Source of the DNA: Succinivibrio sp.
GTDB taxonomy: Bacteria; Pseudomonadota; Gammaproteobacteria; Enterobacterales; Succinivibrionaceae
Length of the DNA: 6,034 bases
Direction of reading: 5' to 3'
Assembly (NCBI GenBank): GCA_017959135.1
Contig: JAGDBH010000240.1
Span: 1 to 6,034 of the forward strand
This document shows positions 1 to 6,034 of the stretch, piece by piece. The translations under genes and the position numbers were made by a program. Numbering within the stretch: position 1 is the stretch's first letter; every line of letters begins with the position of its first letter. The notes below the pieces were generated by a model. The model had not been told where the DNA came from. It saw nothing but the letters and a program-made list of their open reading frames with translations, and searched no databases.

Positions 1-1245
1 AATCTTGGTCTAAAGCTTCTTTTAGCAAGTGAACTTCAGAATTCTCAGAATAACAATCAGGTACAGCCAGCAAACTTTGGCTTTCAGAATGAACCAAATA
101 CTCAGGTAAACAACGGTTTTAATCCTAATCCAAATCCGATTAATCAGCAGGCTTCAAATGTTGTTCCTGTTCAGACCGCTCCAGCTCATAACATGGTCAG
201 AGCAGATAACATTAATCCAGAGAAGACCTTCGAAAACTATGTTACAGACCCTGAGAATTCACTTGTATATGCAATTGCTCAGAAGATTGCTCAGAATCCT
301 GGTTCAGAATCATACAATCCTTTCTATGTATATGGTGGTTCAGGTTTAGGAAAGACCCATCTGCTATGGGCTATTGCAAACAGAATCAGAGCAACCAAGC
401 CTGAGATTTCTGTTGTGTATATCCGTGCTGAGGAATTCATCAGAAAGTTTGTTGAATCTATGTCTAAAACAGGCTTTGTTGATCAGCAGGTTAAATTCCA
501 GGATTCATTTACCCAGCATGATGTTTTCATCATGGACGATATCCAGTCATTGACCAAAGGTGAGAAATCCAGAGATACATTCTTCGAGATTATCGCAAAC
601 TATCTGGATAAACCAGGCAGCCAGCTGATCCTTGCATCAGACGTTGCTCCTGGCAATTTAAAGAATTTCCACCCTCGTCTGGTTTCAAGATTCGGTTCAG
701 GTGTATGTAGAGAGATTTATCCTCCTTCAGCAGAAACACGTGCTGCAATTACCTTAAGAAAATGTAAGGAACTGGATATTCAGCTTGATCACGATGTTGT
801 TGATTATATTGCCAATAACATCAGATCCAGTGTTCGAGAGATTGAAGGTGCTATCAAGACTCTGAAGCAGCACATTGAAATTACTGGTAAGCAGATTTCC
901 TGTGATGATGCTGTTAAGCTGCTTTCTAATCTGGTTAATATCGACAGACAGGTAACCAGCATAGATGCAATTAAGGATCGTGTTGCCAAGGAATATGGTG
1001 TTACCGTTTCTTCAATGGAATCAGCAGAGAGAAAGAAAGCTACATCTCTAGCACGTTCTATGGCAATGACACTTGCAAATGATCTTATTCCGAATTTATC
1101 ATTAAATGACATTGGAAGAGCCTTTAACAAGGATCATTCCTCAGTGCATGAAGCAATCAAACGTACTCGTGAAAAAATAGGTGACGATAGAGAGGAACAG
1201 TCTGCAATTTATCAGAGACTGATTCTGTCACTGAAGAAAGAGTAA
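1..1245 (+). CDS. dnaA: Chromosomal replication initiator protein DnaA, 5'-truncated by the window edge
   Basis: AAA+ ATPase that binds DnaA boxes at oriC, oligomerises with ATP, melts the origin and recruits the helicase. The frame is open from base 1 with no stop, so the true start lies upstream; 414 residues are visible against about 467 in E. coli. Numbering from base 1: residues 1–12 look like the end of domain I, 13–60 are an Asn/Gln-rich domain II linker, and about 68 onward is the AAA+ core. Walker A is GGSGLGKTH (112–120), Walker B is FIMDDIQ (176–182), sensor 1 is ILASD (210–214), the box VII arginine finger is R230 in SRFG, and sensor 2 is R279 in VREIEG. Domain IV has a basic stretch near 344–352 and the recognition-helix motif KDHSSV (377–382). 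The Met at base 193 is internal: it falls just before the AAA+ domain, and starting there would discard an open, linker-like upstream stretch. Domain IV is diverged (see findings). Followed closely by dnaN. Confidence 0.97.
   Translation, partial: NLGLKLLLASELQNSQNNNQVQPANFGFQNEPNTQVNNGFNPNPNPINQQASNVVPVQTAPAHNMVRADNINPEKTFENYVTDPENSLVYAIAQKIAQNPGSESYNPFYVYGGSGLGKTHLLWAIANRIRATKPEISVVYIRAEEFIRKFVESMSKTGFVDQQVKFQDSFTQHDVFIMDDIQSLTKGEKSRDTFFEIIANYLDKPGSQLILASDVAPGNLKNFHPRLVSRFGSGVCREIYPPSAETRAAITLRKCKELDIQLDHDVVDYIANNIRSSVREIEGAIKTLKQHIEITGKQISCDDAVKLLSNLVNIDRQVTSIDAIKDRVAKEYGVTVSSMESAERKKATSLARSMAMTLANDLIPNLSLNDIGRAFNKDHSSVHEAIKRTREKIGDDREEQSAIYQRLILSLKKE
37..180 (+). other. Asn/Gln-rich low-complexity linker (domain II) within dnaA
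   Basis: By hand count, 23 of the 48 residues encoded here are Asn or Gln, with a short NPNPNP run in the middle and almost no charged residues. In DnaA this position is the flexible tether between the N-terminal protein-interaction domain and the AAA+ motor; it is known to vary in length and sequence between species. The composition is seen directly; disorder is inferred from it. Confidence 0.85.
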
Positions 1246-1247
1246 TT

Positions 1248-1253
1248 GTGGAG
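1248..1253 (+). promoter_or_regulatory. Ribosome binding site of dnaN
   Basis: GTGGAG lies in the 16-base gap after the dnaA stop and is separated from the dnaN ATG by 8 bases. It contains the GGAG core at good spacing and supports the start at 1262. The short gap suggests dnaN is translated from the dnaA message. Confidence 0.75.
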
Positions 1254-1261
1254 TTTATCAG

Positions 1262-2392
1262 ATGAAATTCAGAGTCCTACTATCTAACTTAAAGAAACAG
1301 CTTGATGAAGTTGCTGGTATTGCAGGAACAGCCCCTAATAAAGAGGATATAACTCAGAACATCCTTATTAATGTATCTGAGAATATGCTTAATCTGAAAG
1401 CCACAAATTACAATATTGAGCTTAAAACCATTATTCCTCTGGATGACGTTGAGTCTGATGGTGAAATTACTGTTAATGCCAACAAGTTACGCGATACTTT
1501 AAGTAATCTTGATATCAACAGTGTTGTATCTATTACTCTTGATGAAGATAAGAACGTTCTGGTTATTTCAGATGGAAATACTTCATTTGAGATTCGTACT
1601 CGTTCTTCAATTGATTTCCCTTCATTTGAGCTTGAAGATATTGAGCAGGAAATCAGCATTAAACAGTGTTTACTGAAATCTATCATTGATTCATCTGTAT
1701 TCTGTGTTTCTAATGAAGATTTCCGTGACTATCTGAAAGGTATCCGTTTTGAGCTGAATGGTTCAAAACTTGAAATCTTTACCTCTGATGGTCATAGAAT
1801 GGCTATTCTTGAAACCCAGCTTGCAAACCAGACATCATCTGGCTCCTTCGGTGCAATCATTACCAAGAAGTGCGCTGCACAGCTTTCTAAGATTTTAAAT
1901 GATTCAGGTGAATCTGAGGTTGTCCTGAAGTTTACCAAGAATGCGGTTAGAACTTCATGCAATAACTTCTCTCTTGCATCTAAGCTTATTAACTGCGGTT
2001 ATCCTAATGTAAGAACAGTTATTCCTAAGTCTATTGATACAACAATCTCTATTCCACGTGTGACATTCAATAAGCTGATTCAGCAGGTTTCTGTTCTGTC
2101 ATCAAAGCGTGTGAACGGTGTTTCCTTCAGCTTTGGTAATGGCAAGGTTGATTTAAGATCTGAGAACTCAGAGCATGAGGTAGCAACTGCTTCTCTTGTT
2201 CTTCCTGATGCTCAGACTCCAATCGAGATTTCTCTGAATGGACAGTATGTTCGTGATGTTCTGAATGTAATCAAGACAGATAATGTTTTATTCTGTTTCA
2301 GTCAGCCTATGCTGAATGTTCTGATTAAATCAGATTCATCAGACAATAACGAGCTTAACGCAAGCTATATCATCAGTAAGGTTGTTGTTTAG
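1262..2392 (+). CDS. dnaN: DNA polymerase III beta subunit (sliding clamp)
   Basis: Encodes the ring-shaped homodimeric clamp that encircles DNA, tethers polymerase III and serves as the docking platform for polymerases, MutS, ligase and Hda. The product has 376 residues (E. coli 366) and the usual three-fold clamp layout: about 1–125, 126–260 and 261–376. The start MKFRVLLSNLKKQL matches the family N-terminus and follows a good ribosome binding site. Peptide-binding pocket residues are largely present: L158, SDGHRM (175–180, for TDGHRL in E. coli), P248 and V253 in YPNVRTVIP, and I370. The stretch LNGQYVRDVLNVIK matches the conserved helix of domain III. Two family landmarks are missing. The LPIL motif near residue 28 reads EDIT, and the C-terminal MPMRL reads SKVVV at the same distance from the stop. 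There is no frameshift: alignment to the E. coli protein stays in register to the end. The identity is secure; these two changes are the odd features. Confidence 0.97.
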   Translation: MKFRVLLSNLKKQLDEVAGIAGTAPNKEDITQNILINVSENMLNLKATNYNIELKTIIPLDDVESDGEITVNANKLRDTLSNLDINSVVSITLDEDKNVLVISDGNTSFEIRTRSSIDFPSFELEDIEQEISIKQCLLKSIIDSSVFCVSNEDFRDYLKGIRFELNGSKLEIFTSDGHRMAILETQLANQTSSGSFGAIITKKCAAQLSKILNDSGESEVVLKFTKNAVRTSCNNFSLASKLINCGYPNVRTVIPKSIDTTISIPRVTFNKLIQQVSVLSSKRVNGVSFSFGNGKVDLRSENSEHEVATASLVLPDAQTPIEISLNGQYVRDVLNVIKTDNVLFCFSQPMLNVLIKSDSSDNNELNASYIISKVVV

Positions 2393-2402
2393 TTTTAATG
2401 TG

Positions 2403-2428
2403 TTGCGAAGAATATCCTTTCTTCGCAA
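2403..2428 (+). promoter_or_regulatory. Perfect 10-bp hairpin between dnaN and recF
   Basis: TTGCGAAGAA (2403–2412) and TTCTTCGCAA (2419–2428) are exact inverted repeats around a 6-base loop, TATCCT. The stem fills most of the 45-base intergenic gap and ends 9 bases before the recF ATG. The following TTATTATG is only partly U-rich, so it is a weak candidate for an intrinsic terminator. It may instead be an attenuator, an RNA-stability element, or a structure limiting ribosome access to recF. The structure is certain at the sequence level; its role is inferred. Confidence 0.6.
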
Positions 2429-2437
2429 TTATTATGT

Positions 2438-3523
2438 ATGCATATCACCAAGCTTATCGTACAGAACTGCCGCAATATTTCCTATCTTGATATAAAACCA
2501 TCAAGTAATTTTAATCTTATATATGGACCTAATGGTTCTGGTAAAACCTCTCTTTTAGAGGCTATCTCCTATCTTGGTTTAGGTCGTTCCTTCAGAACAT
2601 CCAAGTATGTTTCTCTTATTAAAAAGGGAACTGAGTCAATTACAATTTCAGCCAAGGTTAAAAGTGATAAGTCTGATTTTGAGGATACTCTTGGTATATC
2701 CAGATTTAAATCCAGAAACAAGGGGATGCTGGTTTCTGTAAACTCTGAACATTCATCAAGACTTCTGGATCTTGTTGACAGAATAAGCGTTCAGGTTATT
2801 CATCCTCAGGGAATTGATCTGATTCTTGGAACTCCTGAGCTAAGACGCAGTTATATTGACTGGGGAATCTACTATCTGTACCCTGAGTTCAAGCAGCTAT
2901 GGATGAATTACAAGAAGCTCCTGTCTCAGCGTAATTTTCTGCTTAAGAAAAATGCCTCTGTTGAAGAGATTCAGCTATGGGATGATGCTCTCTCAAATAT
3001 CAGCGAAAATATCACTTCCATTCGTGAAGAATATCTTCAGAAACTCTATCCTATTCTGCGTGAAAAACTGCAGCAGTTTTTGCCTAATTTTGAGTTCGAT
3101 TTTAACTTTCAAAAAGGTTGGGAAAATGGCTTGCAGTTGCGCTCTGCGCTAGATTTAAATCTTGAAAAAGACCGTGTTTTGGGGTATACTTTTTATGGTT
3201 GTCACCGTGCGGATTTAAGGGTCAAATGCAACGGTTTTTTAGCATCTGATACCTTATCTAGAGGACAGTTAAAATTACTTGTCTGTGCAATGAGATTATC
3301 GCAGAGCCATTTGCTTAGACAGCAAAGTGGTAAAAACTGTATTTTCTTAATTGATGATCTCAATTCTGAGCTAGATCCACACTCTAGACATCTTTTGTTA
3401 GATGATTTAATAGATTGTAAGTGTCAGGTCTTTTTAACCAATATCTCAGAACAGATTGATATTCCTGATCGTATTGATTGTAAATACATCAACATCTCTA
3501 CATCTATTACACCAGATTCATAG
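2438..3523 (+). CDS. recF: DNA replication and repair protein RecF
   Basis: SMC-like ABC-type ATPase that, with RecO and RecR, helps load RecA onto SSB-coated gaps at stalled or damaged forks. The product has 361 residues, close to E. coli's 357. Walker A is GPNGSGKTS (30–38), followed by LLEAISYLGLGRSFR; RRSYIDWG matches the family RRAFLDWG block. The coiled-coil arm region is about 130–230. The ABC signature is TLSRGQLKLL (273–282), and Walker B is IFLIDDLNSELD (302–313). The ATG at 2438 gives MHITKLIVQNCRNI, which aligns with the E. coli N-terminus. No Shine-Dalgarno sequence precedes it; a hairpin sits where one would be expected. A second ATG at 2434 overlaps it in another frame and leads only to a short dead end. 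The tail after the Walker B region is diverged from E. coli but similar in length. A promoter-like sequence lies inside the gene near 3162–3190. The gene ends 8 bases before gyrB. Confidence 0.96.
   Translation: MHITKLIVQNCRNISYLDIKPSSNFNLIYGPNGSGKTSLLEAISYLGLGRSFRTSKYVSLIKKGTESITISAKVKSDKSDFEDTLGISRFKSRNKGMLVSVNSEHSSRLLDLVDRISVQVIHPQGIDLILGTPELRRSYIDWGIYYLYPEFKQLWMNYKKLLSQRNFLLKKNASVEEIQLWDDALSNISENITSIREEYLQKLYPILREKLQQFLPNFEFDFNFQKGWENGLQLRSALDLNLEKDRVLGYTFYGCHRADLRVKCNGFLASDTLSRGQLKLLVCAMRLSQSHLLRQQSGKNCIFLIDDLNSELDPHSRHLLLDDLIDCKCQVFLTNISEQIDIPDRIDCKYINISTSITPDS
3162..3190 (+). promoter_or_regulatory. Candidate sigma70 promoter inside recF, possibly for gyrB
   Basis: TTGAAA (3162–3167) and TATACT (3185–3190) are separated by exactly 17 bases. 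Each hexamer is one mismatch from the sigma70 consensus, and spacing is optimal. The segment after the -10 box is AT-rich (TTTTTAT). Initiation would fall near 3197, about 335 bases upstream of the gyrB start, with only recF sequence between. It lies in coding sequence of moderate AT content, so a chance match is possible. Confidence 0.45.
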
Positions 3524-3527
3524 AGGA
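3522..3527 (+). promoter_or_regulatory. Ribosome binding site of gyrB, overlapping the recF stop codon
   Basis: AGAGGA begins within the recF TAG stop and ends 4 bases before the gyrB ATG. Spacing is slightly short but workable. Because the site overlaps the recF stop, terminating recF ribosomes could reinitiate on gyrB (translational coupling, inferred). It supports the start at 3532. Confidence 0.7.
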
Positions 3528-3531
3528 CCAA

Positions 3532-6024
3532 ATGTCAGAAGAAAAAAACAATGATTATGATACTTCCAGTATTAAAGTTTTACATGGCCTAGAAGCAGTT
3601 CGTAAACGTCCTGGAATGTATATCGGTGATACTGATGATGGATCAGGTCTACACCATATGGTTTTTGAGGCAGTTGATAACTCTATTGATGAAGCTTTAG
3701 CCGGTTTCTGTGACCATATTGAAGTTACCATTCATGAGGATGGTTCTGTTTCATGTACAGATAATGGTCGTGGTATTCCTGTTGCTATGCACCCTGAAGA
3801 GAAGGTTTCTGCAGCAGAAGTTGTAATGACCGTTCTTCATGCTGGTGGTAAATTCGACTCAAATTCTTACAAAGTATCAGGCGGTCTGCATGGTGTAGGT
3901 ATTTCTGTTGTTAATGCCTTATCAGATCGTTTAGAGCTAACTATCAGACGTGAAGATCACATCTGGCAGCAGGTTTATTTAAACGGTGGTCATCCTGAGG
4001 CTCCTCTTCACCAGATTGGTGACAGTGATGAACACGGTACAATGGTTCGTTTCTGGCCTTCTCCAGAGATTTTCAATAACAATATTACATTTGAATACGC
4101 TATATTAGCCAAGAGACTTCGTGAACTATCATTCCTTAACTCTGGTATTAAGATTACCTTATCTGACTTAAGAGAGACTCCTGTAAAGCAGGAAGTCTTC
4201 TATCATGAGAAAGATGAAGGTATCAGCGCATTCATCAACTACCTGAATAAGGGTAAGAAGCCTATTCAGGAAGAAATCATTCATTTCACCAATGAGAATG
4301 ATGATAATAAGATTTCTAATATCAGCGTTGAAATTGCAATGCAGTGGACTGATGCATACACAGAGAATATCTACTGCTTTACAAACAACGTTCCACAGAA
4401 AGACGGTGGTCAGCATTTAGCTGGCTTTAAGCGTGCTATTACCAATACATTCACCAAGTATCTGGCTGAGCATGCTACCATCGATAGCAAGATGAAGAAT
4501 GTTACAGCTTCTCCTGAGGATATCAGAGAAGGTTTAACTGCTGTTATCTCTGTTAAGATGCCAGATCCTAAGTTCTCATCTCAGACTAAGGATAAACTTG
4601 TATCTTCAGAAGCTGGTACAGCAGTAAATAACTGTATTAACAATCATTTACTGGACATTTTAATCTTCAACAAGAAGATCTTCTCAGACAACATCTGTAA
4701 TAAGATTTTATCTGCTGCAGTTACCCGTGAAGCTGTTAGAAAGGTTCGTGATATGTCACGTACCGACAGATCAGGTATCAGCAGCAAGTCTGTTGATAAG
4801 CTGGTTCCTTGCCGTGAAAAGAATCCTGCATTATCTGAAATCTTCCTGGTAGAGGGTGATTCTGCAGGTGGTTCAGCAAAGAACGGTAGAGATTCTAAAT
4901 TCCAGGCCGTCCTACCTTTAAGAGGTAAGATTCTTAACGTTGAAAAGGCTCGCCTTGATAAGGTTTTAGAGTCAGAACAGATTTCAAATCTTGTTATTTC
5001 ATTCGGCTGTGGTATTGGCGAGAATTACGATATCTCAAAGCTGAAATATCATAATATTATTATTATGACCGATGCCGACGTGGACGGTGCTCATATTCGT
5101 ATTCTTCTTTTAACATTCTTCTACCATTTCTTCCCAGGAATCATTGAGAATGGCTATGTTTATGTTGCAGAGCCTCCTCTATATAAATATGAGAAGAAAT
5201 CATCCAAGAAGGACCCTGTATACGTAATTACAGAAGAAGATGCAGCATTCTTTGAGGTTTCTCTAGCTGTTGAGATGGGACAGTTATTCCCATCACGCGG
5301 TGCTGCTGCAATTCCTCCTGTATCTCTGGAAGCATTATTTAAGAAGTACATTGCTGTTGTTGCTTCTGCTAAGAAGGCATGTAAACAGGAAGCTGATTAT
5401 AACTATGAAGCAATTATCAACATGCTTTATTATGATGTAATCAAGGATAATATGTTTGCTTCTGAGGCTGACGTTAAGGCCTGGGTTGAAGGCTTTATTA
5501 AGGTATTACCTTCAAATCCTTCAGAGGGTATGTACTATAAGTACAGAATCGAACACGATGAGCTTAACAACAAGTTCTATCCAGTAGTTATTAAGCATGT
5601 TTTCGGTACTGATGAAGAGTGCACTATTAACGAGAAGTTCTTAACTAAGATTAGATACGACAAGATTAAAGCATTACATGCTCAAGCATCAAATCTGATT
5701 GAAGAGGATGGATACCTATATATTCCTTCAAATCCAGCTGAAAGCAAGGAAGTTAAAGTTAAGAATTTAACAGAGGTTTATGACATTCTGAAGAAGAAAG
5801 CAAAAGATAGCGTTAACATCCAGCGTTACAAAGGTCTAGGTGAAATGAGTGCAGCTCAGCTTTCTGAAACCGCTATGAACCCTGATACCAGAAGCATCAA
5901 GCGCGTTCACTTAAGTGATGCAATGGAAGCTAATAAGCTATTTGCTGACCTGATGGGTGATGATGTTCCAGTAAGAAGAGAGTACATCGAAATTCACAGT
6001 GACGAAGCTGTGTTAGATGTTTAA
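3532..6024 (+). CDS. gyrB: DNA gyrase subunit B
   Basis: ATPase subunit of DNA gyrase, which forms an A2B2 enzyme with GyrA (not encoded here) and introduces negative supercoils using ATP. The product has 830 residues (E. coli 804). The GHKL ATPase domain (about 1–235) has E46 and N50 in EAVDNSIDEALAG, D77 in TDNGRGIP, the ATP lid GGLHGVG, and R140, equivalent to the novobiocin-contact Arg136. The transducer domain carries the QTKDKLVSSE lysine loop. TOPRIM has the catalytic glutamate E441 in EGDSAGGSAK and metal-binding D514, D516 and D518 in DADVDG. A poorly conserved insertion of roughly 170–180 residues (about 555–735) follows, as in gammaproteobacterial GyrB, and then QRYKGLGEM (764–772). 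The start MSEEKNNDYDTSSIKVL matches the E. coli N-terminus with four extra residues. In the quinolone-determining region, R464 and Q482 stand where E. coli has Lys447 and Glu466. The gene is complete and ends 10 bases before the window edge. Confidence 0.98.
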   Translation: MSEEKNNDYDTSSIKVLHGLEAVRKRPGMYIGDTDDGSGLHHMVFEAVDNSIDEALAGFCDHIEVTIHEDGSVSCTDNGRGIPVAMHPEEKVSAAEVVMTVLHAGGKFDSNSYKVSGGLHGVGISVVNALSDRLELTIRREDHIWQQVYLNGGHPEAPLHQIGDSDEHGTMVRFWPSPEIFNNNITFEYAILAKRLRELSFLNSGIKITLSDLRETPVKQEVFYHEKDEGISAFINYLNKGKKPIQEEIIHFTNENDDNKISNISVEIAMQWTDAYTENIYCFTNNVPQKDGGQHLAGFKRAITNTFTKYLAEHATIDSKMKNVTASPEDIREGLTAVISVKMPDPKFSSQTKDKLVSSEAGTAVNNCINNHLLDILIFNKKIFSDNICNKILSAAVTREAVRKVRDMSRTDRSGISSKSVDKLVPCREKNPALSEIFLVEGDSAGGSAKNGRDSKFQAVLPLRGKILNVEKARLDKVLESEQISNLVISFGCGIGENYDISKLKYHNIIIMTDADVDGAHIRILLLTFFYHFFPGIIENGYVYVAEPPLYKYEKKSSKKDPVYVITEEDAAFFEVSLAVEMGQLFPSRGAAAIPPVSLEALFKKYIAVVASAKKACKQEADYNYEAIINMLYYDVIKDNMFASEADVKAWVEGFIKVLPSNPSEGMYYKYRIEHDELNNKFYPVVIKHVFGTDEECTINEKFLTKIRYDKIKALHAQASNLIEEDGYLYIPSNPAESKEVKVKNLTEVYDILKKKAKDSVNIQRYKGLGEMSAAQLSETAMNPDTRSIKRVHLSDAMEANKLFADLMGDDVPVRREYIEIHSDEAVLDV

Positions 6025-6034
6025 ACCTTAATCT

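Noticed and set aside
193..195. Met at 193 as the start of dnaA
   Set aside because: The same frame is open back to base 1 and encodes a DnaA-like linker. Starting at 193 would remove domains I and II. The gene is cut by the window edge.
414..422. TGTGTATAT, one mismatch from a reverse-strand DnaA box
   Set aside because: It is a single match inside conserved DnaA coding sequence with no cluster nearby, so chance is the simpler explanation.
804..1130. Reverse-strand open frame opposite dnaA
   Set aside because: It lies wholly inside the conserved domain III–IV coding region of DnaA, shows no recognisable motif and has no clear ribosome binding site.
1249..1260. TGTGGAGTTTAT in the dnaA–dnaN gap as a DnaA box
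   Set aside because: It shares only the TGTGGA part of the 9-mer TGTGGATAA. The GGAG is better explained as the dnaN ribosome binding site.
1408..1686. Reverse-strand open frame opposite dnaN
   Set aside because: It is the Ser/Arg-rich complement of clamp coding sequence, with no recognisable domain or independent signal.
2434..2436. Upstream ATG as an alternative start for recF
   Set aside because: It is in a different frame from RecF and reaches a stop after about 18 codons. The ATG at 2438 matches the family N-terminus.
2952..3152. Short + strand open frame overlapping recF
   Set aside because: It is an out-of-frame shadow of the RecF arm region, which is itself clearly coding.
4168..4416. 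Reverse-strand open frame opposite gyrB with hydrophobic stretches
   Set aside because: It overlaps the conserved transducer domain of GyrB. The hydrophobic residues follow from the complement of Asn/Asp/Lys codons.
5160..5351. Reverse-strand open frame opposite the GyrB insertion
   Set aside because: Short, without a recognisable motif, and fully inside gyrB.

Overview
This window looks like the dnaA–dnaN–recF–gyrB replication cluster of an AT-leaning gammaproteobacterium. Four genes lie head to tail on the + strand and fill almost all of the sequence. The gammaproteobacterial assignment rests on the gene order, on residue-level resemblance to the E. coli proteins (compared from memory), and on a roughly 170–180 residue insertion after the TOPRIM domain of GyrB, as in enterobacterial GyrB. 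The sequence is clearly diverged from E. coli: AGA and AAG codons are frequent, the DnaA linker is Asn/Gln-rich, and several usually conserved DnaN and DnaA motifs are changed. A host- or rumen-associated lineage such as Succinivibrionaceae would fit, but that placement is a guess.

Layout: 1–1245 is dnaA without its 5' end (the frame is open from base 1, and most of domain I lies outside the window). A 16-base gap with a good ribosome binding site leads to dnaN (1262–2392, sliding clamp). A 45-base gap holding a perfect 10-bp hairpin leads to recF (2438–3523), which has no visible Shine-Dalgarno sequence. An 8-base gap, with a Shine-Dalgarno sequence overlapping the recF stop codon, leads to gyrB (3532–6024). 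Only 10 bases follow gyrB. No stretch of more than 45 bases lacks a gene.

Together the genes cover initiation at oriC (DnaA), processivity (DnaN), gap repair at stalled forks (RecF) and removal of positive supercoils (GyrB with GyrA, which is encoded elsewhere). Tight spacing suggests cotranscription. Two sites could uncouple expression inside the cluster: the dnaN–recF hairpin, and a strong sigma70-like promoter match inside recF that could give gyrB its own transcript.

I see no undescribed multi-gene system, mobile element, CRISPR array or RNA gene. The points most worth a second look are the unusual C-terminal tail of the clamp, the hairpin ahead of recF and the promoter inside recF.
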